Source: CALAED01 sp937891035 (GTDB lineage: Bacteria > Actinomycetota > Actinomycetes > Streptosporangiales > Streptosporangiaceae). From it: 19,094 bases of DNA. The notes beneath the pieces are model-generated. The model saw only the letters and a list, made by a program, of their open reading frames with translations, was not told the DNA's origin and made no database searches. Shown one piece after another: positions 1-10,606 of this stretch (positions within the stretch are counted from its first letter, which is position 1; each line of letters begins with the position of its first letter). The position numbers and the translations under genes were made by a program. The stretch is taken from NCBI GenBank assembly GCA_035642125.1, contig DASQSZ010000500.1:1-19094 (forward strand). Direction: 5' to 3'.

Positions 1-1389
1 CATCCCGTCCGAGCGAAAGCCGACCTTCGCATACACGGATCGGTCGGATCATCCCCAGTCGTCATGGGCGTTTTCGCCGACGCCAATCGCCCAGAGCTAG
101 GGGACACACCGGGCCAGCAACATCTGGCGGCGCTGCTTTCAGCGTTCCGGAACAACAAAGTCATCAATTCCGTGACGCGCCCGTCGGCGGACACGGCCGA
201 GTCCGCGCTGCTTTCCACCCCCGCGTTGTATCGAGCCCTGCGCGTCGCAGGCTGGGTCGGCGGCACGGGGCGGGAGGCAGAAAGACAGCTCGACCAGGGC
301 CGTATTCCGGCCAGCGACCCGGCCGCGTTGCTGTGCCGTTTCCGCGACGACGATGCCCGCGGGCTGGCTCCGCCCAGCGACACCGCAGTGATCGTGCCGG
401 AGAGTACACTCGCAAGATATAACCACGGTGACGCTTTGGGAGATGACGCTGCCTGTCAAGGCCGCAAACCTTCGGCCAAATGGCGGCTGTTCCCCTATTA
501 CACCGACGATCTGCCGGTGATCGAACACCCCTTCGTCCATGTGCGCTGGCCGGGCGAAGACACCGGCCGCCGCCACCGTGCGGTCGCGGATTTCCAAAAA
601 TGGCTCGAGCGCGATGAGCTGACGTGGGAAGGCCTGCGCACGCCTGCTGGCCGGATCGCCGCCGGTGACAACCCTCGCCTGCAGGGCATGCGGAACGCCA
701 GGCACAGGGTGCCGGAGTCGATGCCGCCCCACCCCCTCAGCGGCGAAAACGGCTGCGTCGGATCATTGGATCAAATGCTCGGCTGCTATAACGACGCTCG
801 GCCCACCTATCCCTTGACCGTGTTGATCGACATATCGGGCTCGATGGCCAACCCGGTGGCGACCGGCGGGCTGCGTCTCGCGCGGGCGCAGGAAATCGCC
901 CAACGCATCGTCTCCCGCGTCCAGCCGTCGGCCCGTATCTCGCTTTATGTCTTCTCCGCTGTCACCCAGCCGAAGGCCGGACTGGCTGCGTCGTCGAACA
1001 ACGCCGAGGCGCGTATGGCCATGCTCAGGGCGGTTCAGCGTGCCACTGTGAACGGTCCGGATCTGGGGCTCACCACTGCCATTGATCAGACGACGGCCCA
1101 GTTGGTGCGCGGCACGCAGACTCTGGTGCTGCTCACCGACGGGCAGCCGGCGAGTGCCAGGCCCGAATCCGTCGCTCAGGCGCGGGCGCTCGCTCAACGG
1201 CTCGAGAAGAGTCATGGGGGACTCCAAGTTCTCGTTGTGCCGACAGGCCCGGGGGGCTGCCGCGACGAGCCCGTGGCGTCAATCGACGCCGCCCTCCGCG
1301 ACTCCAACAATGGCTCTTGCGTCGGGACGCCGAATGACACCGTCGATGATCTCGCCGCCGCCTTGCTGTCCAAAATCTATTGGAGGTAG
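1..1389 (+). CDS. Substrate-binding-like plus VWA domain protein, 5' partial
   Basis: The frame is open from base 1, so the gene begins upstream; the first ATG (base 64) lies inside a domain, in a segment reading SSPVVMGVF that resembles the 'SPvVlAmp' strand of SBP_bac_11-type binding folds. The N-terminal half (to about base 690) continues that fold, with VIVPESTLARYN and a YPFVHVRW-like segment (EHPFVHVRWPGE) typical of its end. The C-terminal part (about 800-1389) is a von Willebrand A domain: MIDAS motif DISGS (bases 829-843) and a later LLTDGQPAS strand (about 1132-1155). The family is usually an extracytoplasmic, membrane-anchored sensor or adhesion-like protein; the signal or anchor must lie upstream. 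It overlaps or abuts the next gene, suggesting translational coupling. The function is unknown. GC content looks lower than in the later operons. Confidence 0.8.
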   Translation, partial: HPVRAKADLRIHGSVGSSPVVMGVFADANRPELGDTPGQQHLAALLSAFRNNKVINSVTRPSADTAESALLSTPALYRALRVAGWVGGTGREAERQLDQGRIPASDPAALLCRFRDDDARGLAPPSDTAVIVPESTLARYNHGDALGDDAACQGRKPSAKWRLFPYYTDDLPVIEHPFVHVRWPGEDTGRRHRAVADFQKWLERDELTWEGLRTPAGRIAAGDNPRLQGMRNARHRVPESMPPHPLSGENGCVGSLDQMLGCYNDARPTYPLTVLIDISGSMANPVATGGLRLARAQEIAQRIVSRVQPSARISLYVFSAVTQPKAGLAASSNNAEARMAMLRAVQRATVNGPDLGLTTAIDQTTAQLVRGTQTLVLLTDGQPASARPESVAQARALAQRLEKSHGGLQVLVVPTGPGGCRDEPVASIDAALRDSNNGSCVGTPNDTVDDLAAALLSKIYWR

Positions 1390-2744
1390 TCATCGACGAC
1401 CCCCGCTTGTTAACCCGACGGGGCATCCGCGCAATACGCCGGGATCGTGGGCGTTGGTATAAGTGCGTCGTCGCCTCGACGGTCTCCTTCGTGCTGACCC
1501 TCGTGATTCTGCCTGGACTCAAGTGGTCTTTGTCGTATCGATCGATCTTCCACGGCTGTGGCGAGCACGACGGGCTGGTCATCGCCGCCGACGTCGACGT
1601 CAGCCCGGACTTTCAGCGGCGCGCCATGGTCGATGCCTGGAACAAGGACAAAGCTCCTGGTCGGCGTGCCACCCTGGTCGAGATAGCGCGATCCACGGAC
1701 GCGACGCGCAGCCAGCTCGCCGCCGCGCTCGCTTCGGGCAGCTGTGCTTACGATGTGCTGCTCGTCGATACCGCCTGGTTCCCAGAGTACGCACAACGTG
1801 GTTTCCTCGCCGAGATCAAGAGCTCTTGGCTGGATGAGCCGAGCGACTTCATCCCCCAGATCATGAAAACCGGCCAATGGCACGAACGCCAGTACGCGGT
1901 TCCGTGGTTCACGGACGCGGGTCTGCTTTACGTGCGACGCGGGGAAGCCGCGCCGAGTACCTGGGACGAATTGCTCAGGCAAGGCTATGCGACCCAGCTG
2001 AAGAATTACGAAGGGCTCACTGTCAACGCGCTGGAAGTGATCTGGAATACGCAACGGCGGACGGTGCTCAGCGATGCCATCGACAGCGTCGATGAAAACA
2101 TCGCTCGAGTGGTGTTGCAGGGTCTCGAGGAGCTCGCGGGTGGCGGTGCCGCGTTGTCGGGCTCTCGCGCCTATGGGGAGTCCGAATCAATCGAGGCGTT
2201 CATCGGCGGTCAGGCGTTTATGCGCAACTGGCCGTACGCATTCCGCGAGCTAACCGCAGATCCGCGGATCCGCACCGACTTCGCCGTAAAAAGCCTCCCT
2301 GAGCCACTGCGCCTTAGCGTGCTCGGCGGCTGGCACCTCGCGGTCTCCGCGCATTCCCGGCACCAGGACGAGGCGGTCGAGCTCATCAGATTCCTCACCA
2401 GTGCCACCACCCAACGCGAACTATTCCACTGCGGCGGATTCACGCCGTCCCGGGTTTCGGCGTTCACGGATCCCAAGCCCTGTTCGGATCCGAAATACAG
2501 TCAGGACGAGCAGCCGTCGCCCGAGCAGTTCAGGGAATTTGCGACGACCCTCCAGGCCGCTCTCTTCAATGCACGTCCCCGCCCGGTGACTCCCTACTAC
2601 GCCCAGTTCAGCGAGACGTTCCGTGGCTGCGTAGTTCAGGTGCTGAACGCCCATGCCGGACTGCCGGGCGCCAGCCGGCCCACTCCCCATAAGCTCTCGG
2701 TCGCGCTGACCGACGCGCTGCGTGGCCGGCATGGAAGCTGCTAG
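1380..2744 (+). CDS. Membrane-anchored extracellular solute-binding-like protein
   Basis: The product is about 450 residues. A basic N-terminus (RRGIRAIRRDRGRWYK) is followed by one hydrophobic segment (about residues 29-48) with no lipobox, so it is probably an uncleaved anchor. The rest matches the type 1 sugar-binding-protein fold: YDVLLVDTAWF (hinge strand), YAVPWFTDAGLLYVRR, STWDELL, FMRNWPYAFREL, GGWHLAVSAHSRHQDEAVELIRFL and ARPRPVTPYYAQFSE near the C-terminus. No permease or ATPase is adjacent, so a role as a sensor or scaffold partner of the upstream VWA protein is inferred rather than transport. The start is uncertain. TTG 1380 is the longest reading, but a good GGAGG (1382-1386) lies inside it and points to codon 1392 (ATC), which is not a standard start. 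Confidence 0.75.
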   Translation: MEVVIDDPRLLTRRGIRAIRRDRGRWYKCVVASTVSFVLTLVILPGLKWSLSYRSIFHGCGEHDGLVIAADVDVSPDFQRRAMVDAWNKDKAPGRRATLVEIARSTDATRSQLAAALASGSCAYDVLLVDTAWFPEYAQRGFLAEIKSSWLDEPSDFIPQIMKTGQWHERQYAVPWFTDAGLLYVRRGEAAPSTWDELLRQGYATQLKNYEGLTVNALEVIWNTQRRTVLSDAIDSVDENIARVVLQGLEELAGGGAALSGSRAYGESESIEAFIGGQAFMRNWPYAFRELTADPRIRTDFAVKSLPEPLRLSVLGGWHLAVSAHSRHQDEAVELIRFLTSATTQRELFHCGGFTPSRVSAFTDPKPCSDPKYSQDEQPSPEQFREFATTLQAALFNARPRPVTPYYAQFSETFRGCVVQVLNAHAGLPGASRPTPHKLSVALTDALRGRHGSC

Positions 2745-2840
2745 GACGTGACTCAGCGTCTCCGTCCGTCGCGCAGCAGGACAGCGGGACTTTAACTTGC
2801 CGTGAGAGTGATCGAGCACGGCGGTGCCGCCTGGGATGTG

Positions 2841-4604
2841 TCAGTCGGCGCTGCGGATCCAGCCGTCGGCTTGGAACAGGGCGGCGTCCCGGGCTCGTTC
2901 GCCGTCGAACACGACCGCGTCGTTCGCGTCCTTGATGCGGACCCCGTCGACGTAGACTCCGCGGCCCTCGTACAGCGCGTCCGTCGTGTAGCGCCAGCGC
3001 AACCGGGTCGTCCCCGCCGGCAGCGCGGCCTCGGCGCTGGCCCAGCGCCGCCCGGCGAAGCCGGCGACCGCGCCGTTCGCCGACCACGTGTAGGGGCCCG
3101 ACCGCAGCGCCAGCGACACCGGCGTCCAGGCCTGCCCGTCCGATGAGGCCTCCAGCGCGGCGACGTCGGTCTCCTCAGTGTCGTACCACAGGTCGAACGA
3201 CACCGTCGCCGCGCCGGATGGGACCGGCACGGTAAGCGTGGCCGTCGTGCCGTCGGCCGTCTGGGAGAACCACGCGTCCCGGCCCGCCGCCGGCCGCACC
3301 CGGACCGCCCGGGCCAGGGCGCGGGCCACCGCCCGCCGCGCCGGGTTGACGCTGCCCCAGTTGCGGCTCGGATGCACGCGGTTGGTCAGCAAGATCGCGA
3401 ACGAGTGGGACAGCGGGTCGATCACCAGCGACGTGCCCGTGTAACCGGTGTGGCCGGCGGAGACAGGAGAGCTCAGCCCATCCATGTACCAACGCTGGTC
3501 GAGCTCGAAGCCGAGACCGTGCGAGTCTCCGGGGAAGGCCTGGTTGAAGTCGGTGAACAGCAGCCTGACCCCGGCCTCGCTCAAGATGCGGGCCGGTCCG
3601 TACCGGCCGCCGTTCAGCAGCGTCTGCGCCAGCACGGCCAGGTCGCGGGCCGTCGAGAAGACCCCGGCGTGCCCGGCCACACCGCCCAGCGCCCAGGCGT
3701 TCTCGTCGTGCACGGTCCCCCACACGAGGCCGCGATCGACCCGGGCGGGCGGCACGTGCTCGTACTCGGTGGCGGCGACGCGCGGACGCAGTGATGCGGC
3801 CGGGTTGTAGCCGGTGTCGGTCATGCCGAGCGGCCGCGTGATGTCGTCCCGTACCAGCGCGTCGAGGGAACGTCCCGTCGCCCGATCGAGGACGAACTGC
3901 AGCGCGATCAGGTTGAGGTCGGAGTAGATGTAGGCGGTGCCCGGCGCGGCCCGCGGCGTCTCCGCGAACAGCGCCGCCCGCTGCTCGTCACGCGTCGGGT
4001 AGTTGTAGAACGGCAGGTCCGGCCGCAGTCCACTGGTGTGCGTGAGCAGCTGCTTGACCGTGATGACGTCCTTGCCGTGCCCGCCGAATTCGGGCAGGTA
4101 CGCCGTCACCGGCGCGTCCAGGTCGAGCGCGCCCCGCTCGGCCTGCTGCACGGCCACCAGCGCGGTGAACAGCTTCGACACCGAAGCGAGGTCGAAAATG
4201 GTGTCGTCACGCATCGAGATCCACTGGTCGCGCGGCAGCTCCGTCGGTGCGTCGTCGGCATAGCGCAGCGCGTACCCCATGGCGCTGTGCGCGGCGATCA
4301 CGCCGTCGCGGGCGGCCAGCACAACGGCGCCCGGATAGACCGGCCGCGTCGGTGACGGCTGCGTGTACCGCGCCACATCGCCCGGCAGCGCCGCGATCGG
4401 GCCGGGCAGCAGGCCGGCGTCCCGGGCGGAGCCATAACGCAGCGACCGGCCCGGCGTGAACCGGATGTCCCGTGCCGTCACGGTCGGCGGCCCCGCCTTC
4501 GCCGCCGCGGCGGGGTCGGTCGCCGGACCGGCGTACGCGGGCACGGGCACAGAGCCGGACAGGCCCACGGCGAGCAGCGCGACCAGCAGGGCACGACGCA
4601 TCAT
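2841..4604 (-). CDS. Secreted serine hydrolase of the beta-lactamase family, AmiE-like
   Basis: A 587-residue exported enzyme. The signal peptide is about residues 1-25, ending AYA. The serine beta-lactamase/DD-peptidase fold shows its three motifs: S141-V-S-K144 (nucleophile and general base), Y227-S-D229, and H385-T-G387 in place of KTG. After about residue 440 there is an extra beta-rich domain (WYDTEETD..., GRGVYVDGVRI, VVFDGERA) resembling the C-terminal domain of immune-inhibitor-A-type proteases. ATG 4604 is preceded by AAGGAG; the adjacent ATG at 4601 has better spacing. It is the last gene of the operon, 11 bp after namZ. In B. subtilis the equivalent gene beside nagZ and namZ is amiE (ybbE), an N-acetylmuramoyl-L-alanine amidase of this fold, so amidase action on muropeptides is the best inference. 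A DD-carboxypeptidase or esterase is possible. Confidence 0.85.
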   Translation of the reverse strand: MMRRALLVALLAVGLSGSVPVPAYAGPATDPAAAAKAGPPTVTARDIRFTPGRSLRYGSARDAGLLPGPIAALPGDVARYTQPSPTRPVYPGAVVLAARDGVIAAHSAMGYALRYADDAPTELPRDQWISMRDDTIFDLASVSKLFTALVAVQQAERGALDLDAPVTAYLPEFGGHGKDVITVKQLLTHTSGLRPDLPFYNYPTRDEQRAALFAETPRAAPGTAYIYSDLNLIALQFVLDRATGRSLDALVRDDITRPLGMTDTGYNPAASLRPRVAATEYEHVPPARVDRGLVWGTVHDENAWALGGVAGHAGVFSTARDLAVLAQTLLNGGRYGPARILSEAGVRLLFTDFNQAFPGDSHGLGFELDQRWYMDGLSSPVSAGHTGYTGTSLVIDPLSHSFAILLTNRVHPSRNWGSVNPARRAVARALARAVRVRPAAGRDAWFSQTADGTTATLTVPVPSGAATVSFDLWYDTEETDVAALEASSDGQAWTPVSLALRSGPYTWSANGAVAGFAGRRWASAEAALPAGTTRLRWRYTTDALYEGRGVYVDGVRIKDANDAVVFDGERARDAALFQADGWIRSAD

Positions 4605-4615
4605 CGCACTCCTTG

Positions 4616-5947
4616 TCAGTGGTAGAGGAGATAACGGTCCCGTGTGGCGCGGAATCGCGCCAGCTCGGCCTGCCAGCCGGCCACGACGGCCGCGGCGTCC
4701 GCGCCCGCGTCGATCGCGGTGCGGACCTGGTCGGATCCGGTCAGTTTGTCGATCCAGTACGGCGGGGCGCTTTCTCGCCAGGCGAAGGCGGCCGGGTAGC
4801 TCCGGCGGGCGGTCACGATCATGGCGATCGCGGTGCGGATCGGGTCGAAGGCGGCCCGGTCGGTGACGAGCACCTGCACGCCCGCACAGTTCTGGCCGGC
4901 CCACTTGGAGAAGGTCGGGGCGAAGTAGGCCTCGCGGAAGGCCGCGCCCGGCAGGTCGAGCTCGGTCAGCGCGTCCACCCAGTGCCAGTCGACGTATGGG
5001 GCGCCGACGATCTCGAAGGGCCGGGTGGTGCCGCGCCCCTCGGACAGGTTGACGGCCTCGAACAGACCCAGGCCCGGGTAGACGGCGGCGGTGTCAACGG
5101 TCGGCATGTTGGGCGAGGGCGGCACCCAGGGCAGCCCGGTCCGCTCGTACGACATGCCGCGCCGCCAGCCGCGCATCGAAATGATGGTCAGCTCGGCCGG
5201 CCGCCCCTCGGCGCCCGGCACGAACTCGGCGTTGAACAGCCTGGCCAGCTCGCCGACCGTCATGCCGTGCTGCTGACAGATCGCCAGCTTGCCGACCCCC
5301 GAGGCGTACTCGGGGCGCAGGACCGGGCCGGCCGCCAAGGTCCCGCCGGTCGGATGCGGCCGGTCGAGCACCACGAAACGCCGTCCGGTACGCGCCGCCG
5401 CCCGCATCGCGTCGTACATCGTCCAGATGTAGGTGTAAAAGCGCGCTCCGACGTCCTGGATGTCGAAGACGACGGTGTCGAGGCCGGCCTGCGTGAAGAA
5501 TCCGGCGATCTTGTCCACGCCCGCGCCGAACAGGTCGTAGACGGGCAGACCGGTCCTGGGGTCTTGATGGGAGCCCTCCGAGCCGCCGGCCTGCGCCGAG
5601 CCGCGAAAGCCGTGCTCGGGCCCGAAGACGGCGACGATGTCGACGCCGGCCGCCGCGTGCAGCACGTCGGCCTCGTGCCGCAGATCACGGGTCACCCCGG
5701 TCGGGTTGGACAACAGGCCGACCCGCTGGCCGCGCAGCGCCGCATAGCCGCCGGCCGCCAGCACCTCGAACCCGGTCCGTACGGTGGCCGCCGGTCCGGC
5801 AGGTCGCGCCGGTCCCGCCTCGTGCCCCGGCAGCGCGGTCGGGGGCGCCGCGTCGGCGCTGGCGGAGGCCGGCGTGATCAGGCCGAGGCCGGCGGTCAGC
5901 CCGCCGGCCAGGACGCCGCGTCGCGACGGCCGGCTTGGGTGCGTCAT
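4616..5947 (-). CDS. namZ: Exo-beta-N-acetylmuramidase NamZ (DUF1343, GH171)
   Basis: A 443-residue exported protein. The N-terminus SRRGVLAGG followed by a hydrophobic stretch and ASASA is a twin-arginine type signal. The mature part shows the DUF1343 hallmarks: GLLSNPTGVTRD (about 77-88), VFGPEHGFRG (107-116), FDIQDVGARFYTYIW (161-175), DRPHPTGG, SEGRGTTRPFEIVGAPY, and a C-terminal FxxxD/GSDQVRTAI region. Length is usual for the family. B. subtilis NamZ (YbbC) releases MurNAc from the non-reducing end of glycan fragments after NagZ removes GlcNAc. The glutamate of GPEHGF is a likely active-site residue. The start ATG has GGAGG five bases upstream and overlaps the stop of the preceding 40-codon ORF (ATGA), so it is translationally coupled. 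Confidence 0.92.
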   Translation of the reverse strand: MTHPSRPSRRGVLAGGLTAGLGLITPASASADAAPPTALPGHEAGPARPAGPAATVRTGFEVLAAGGYAALRGQRVGLLSNPTGVTRDLRHEADVLHAAAGVDIVAVFGPEHGFRGSAQAGGSEGSHQDPRTGLPVYDLFGAGVDKIAGFFTQAGLDTVVFDIQDVGARFYTYIWTMYDAMRAAARTGRRFVVLDRPHPTGGTLAAGPVLRPEYASGVGKLAICQQHGMTVGELARLFNAEFVPGAEGRPAELTIISMRGWRRGMSYERTGLPWVPPSPNMPTVDTAAVYPGLGLFEAVNLSEGRGTTRPFEIVGAPYVDWHWVDALTELDLPGAAFREAYFAPTFSKWAGQNCAGVQVLVTDRAAFDPIRTAIAMIVTARRSYPAAFAWRESAPPYWIDKLTGSDQVRTAIDAGADAAAVVAGWQAELARFRATRDRYLLYH

Positions 5948-6066
5948 GTCCGCCTCCGGCTCGAGTACGCCATGCGCGCGACGGCCGTAGTGTCGCCCAC
6001 GGCCATCGTCTTGGTCATGACCGCGCGTGCGGGTGCCGCTTCCGTCATGTAGGGCAGGGACGTCAC
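5944..6066 (-). CDS. Small 40-residue ORF between the EEP hydrolase gene and namZ
   Basis: This GTG-initiated ORF of 40 codons fits exactly between two operon genes. Its GTGA start overlaps the TGA stop of the upstream hydrolase gene, and its TGA stop overlaps the ATG of namZ (ATGA). A GGAGG with a five-base spacer precedes the GTG, inside the end of the upstream gene. Third codon positions are almost all G or C, as in real genes here. The product begins MTSLPYMTEAAPARAVM and ends SRRRT. It has a basic tail and no signal peptide, transmembrane segment or recognised domain. It could be a genuine microprotein, or a translated linker that only couples namZ to the upstream gene. Confidence 0.6.
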   Translation of the reverse strand: MTSLPYMTEAAPARAVMTKTMAVGDTTAVARMAYSSRRRT

Positions 6067-6953
6067 AGGTTCCTCCGGGGGATGGTGAGGTCGGCGACGA
6101 CGGGCCGATGGTCGGAGGCGACGGTCTCCGGCACCCACCCGCCGCGGATGCCGATGTCCGGCGCCGCGGTCACGTAGTCGATCCGCTGCCGCGGCAGGTC
6201 CGCGGGAAAGGTCGGCAAGCCGGACCCGCCGGGCCGCGTCATCACGTCGTTCAGCTCATCCCACAGCGGCGCGAGTTCGGCCGCGTCGGGCGCCGCGTTG
6301 AAGTCGCCCGCCAAAATCTTGGGGCCGGGCCGTTCGTTCATGATCGCGAGCATGTCCGCGACCTGGGCGCGCCGCACCGCCGGGTCGGCGCGCACATCGA
6401 GGTGCGTGTCGTAGACGTGCAGCGGCACTCCCCGTACGCGGATCAAGATCTCGGGGAAGCCGGGGGCGAGTTCGGGCGCCGGGTCGGGCACCTGCGTCGA
6501 CAGCCGAGTGATCTTGTGGTTCTCGGCGGCCAGGATCGGGAACCGCGACAAGATCGCCGGCCCGTACTCGCGGGGCGGTGCGCCCGGGCGGTCCGGCGGC
6601 AGCACATAGATGGGCCCGAAGAACACCCGCATGCCCAGCCTGGCGGCCATCCATGAGGCCTCGTCGATATAGTCGCTGCGGGCCGACCAATGAACGTCGA
6701 CCTCCTGTAGCGCCACCACGTCGGGACGTTGCGCCTCGATGACGGCCGCCTGTCGCTCCAAGTCGAACACGTTGTCTTGGCCGGCTCCCGCGTGGATGTT
6801 GTACGACATCACCCGCAGCGTCACCGGGGGAGGCGGTCCGGCCGCCCATGCGCTGCCCCCCGTGCCGACCACTCCCACCAGCACGCCCACAAGACTGAGC
6901 GTGCCAGCAAATACCGACAAAAAATTCAACAAACTGGTCAAGGAGTGCCGCAT
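6063..6953 (-). CDS. Secreted endonuclease/exonuclease/phosphatase-family hydrolase
   Basis: A 296-residue protein with a signal peptide (about 1-37, ending SAWA) and a complete EEP (DNase I-like) fold. Motifs in order are SYNIHAG (N52), VVALQEVD (E84, metal ligand), YDTHLD (H184), LAGDFNAAP (D217, N219), RIDYV (D259) and the terminal SDHRPVVADL (D281, H282). All catalytic positions are present, so it should be an active Mg2+-dependent phosphodiesterase or phosphatase. Substrate is unknown; DNA, phospholipid head groups and wall-polymer phosphodiesters are all possible. It lies 49 bp after nagZ1 in the same operon. Start ATG 6953 is chosen because the signal peptide starts there and a GGGAG-like site lies just upstream. 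The frame stays open further upstream into nagZ1. Confidence 0.85.
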   Translation of the reverse strand: MRHSLTSLLNFLSVFAGTLSLVGVLVGVVGTGGSAWAAGPPPPVTLRVMSYNIHAGAGQDNVFDLERQAAVIEAQRPDVVALQEVDVHWSARSDYIDEASWMAARLGMRVFFGPIYVLPPDRPGAPPREYGPAILSRFPILAAENHKITRLSTQVPDPAPELAPGFPEILIRVRGVPLHVYDTHLDVRADPAVRRAQVADMLAIMNERPGPKILAGDFNAAPDAAELAPLWDELNDVMTRPGGSGLPTFPADLPRQRIDYVTAAPDIGIRGGWVPETVASDHRPVVADLTIPRRNL

Positions 6954-7002
6954 CCGACTCCCTCGACTCTCTATCCCCACGATTCGAGTGCCGGCGAGCG
7001 GC

Positions 7003-8865
<1,863 letters not shown>

Positions 8866-8894
8866 CGGACTCCCCTTCCGGGAGGGAGGTAGAT

Positions 8895-8921
8895 AGGTCA
8901 AAGAGGCCAAATAGGCCAAAT
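8895..8921. repeat. Three tandem 9-bp units in the nagZ1 leader
   Basis: AGGTCAAAG is followed by AGGCCAAAT twice. The units lie in the predicted transcribed leader of nagZ1, in an AT-rich island of otherwise GC-rich DNA. A nearby GGTCA could pair with the TGACC in the third unit of the transcript. No known function. Confidence 0.5.
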
Positions 8922-8950
8922 AAGTTAAAAACTGACCAAAAACCCCAATC

Positions 8951-8985
8951 GAGGGAAAGTTAGCTACATAAACGGGCGGCGTCAA
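8951..8985 (-). promoter_or_regulatory. nagZ1 operon promoter with possible RpiR operator
   Basis: On the minus strand TTGACG (8980-8985) is separated by 17 bp from TAACTT (8957-8962), a good vegetative-type promoter about 90 bp before the nagZ1 start. The -10 region lies in GTAGCTAACTTTCCCTC (8951-8967), which agrees at 11 of 17 positions with the near-palindrome at both rpiR genes, chiefly in the AACTTTC half. Promoter by consensus; operator by inference. Confidence 0.55.
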
Positions 8986-9040
8986 TACCTATGAACGCCC
9001 CCGTCACCCGTCCGTCCGACTTCGGTCATCAGTGCTCACC

Positions 9041-9114
9041 CGGTCAGTGGTCATTCGGTCAGTGGTCAGTGGTCATTCGGTCAGTGGTCAGTGTCAGTGG
9101 TCGTTCGGTCAGGG
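9041..9114. repeat. Irregular direct repeats of CGGTCAGTGGTCA
   Basis: Three units start with CGGTCAGTGGTCA at 9041, 9056 and 9078, and a partial one starts at 9106. They grow in length (15, 22, 28 bp) through added GTCAGTG sub-units, and the full units end in CATT, CATT and CGTT. The array lies between the 3' end of the lipoprotein nagZ and the nagZ1 promoter. It looks like slippage expansion; a binding site array is possible. Confidence 0.7.
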
Positions 9115-9132
9115 CTCGCCGGCCGCCTGGGC

Positions 9133-10422
<1,290 letters not shown>

Positions 10423-10429
10423 CCGAACG

Positions 10430-10458
10430 ACGCTAACGAGCGCATCCGGCACTGGCAA
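10430..10458 (-). promoter_or_regulatory. Promoter of lipoprotein nagZ, predicted leaderless
   Basis: Minus-strand TTGCCA (10453-10458), a 17-bp spacer and TAGCGT (10430-10435) are followed by exactly 7 bp and then GTG 10422. No Shine-Dalgarno sequence is present, consistent with a leaderless mRNA. This also supports the start chosen for the lipoprotein. Confidence 0.5.
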
Positions 10459-10531
10459 CCGAAGGCGCCTCTCACCCGCCGCGCGGCCGTGCCCGTCGCC
10501 CGTGTCCCGCCCTGTCCGCCTGCTCCGGGTA

Positions 10532-10568
10532 CGGCGGAAACCGCCGGTTTGCGTGGACGGACCGGCGG
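10532..10568 (+). promoter_or_regulatory. Overlapping alternative hairpins before the small lipoprotein gene
   Basis: CGGCGG (10532-10537) can pair with CCGCCG (10541-10546) across AAA. Alternatively, CCGCCGGT (10541-10548) pairs perfectly with ACCGGCGG (10561-10568). The two hairpins share the middle segment and exclude each other, 39 bp before the start codon. High GC makes chance pairing possible. Confidence 0.3.
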
Positions 10569-10606
10569 ATGGCCTGGGAGGATCGGCCTGCCCCCAAGGA
10601 GGTTCC

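Noticed and set aside
2820..2831. GGCGGTGCCGCC as a terminator between convergent genes
   Set aside because: The loop would be too small and the remaining stem only four base pairs.
4605..4904. N-terminal extension of the AmiE-like hydrolase upstream of ATG 4604
   Set aside because: It overlaps the end of namZ, is rich in Arg/Pro/Asp, and would bury the signal peptide and ribosome site.
9041..9114. Possible CRISPR array
   Set aside because: Units differ in length, spacers are absent or made of the same sub-repeat, and no cas gene is present.
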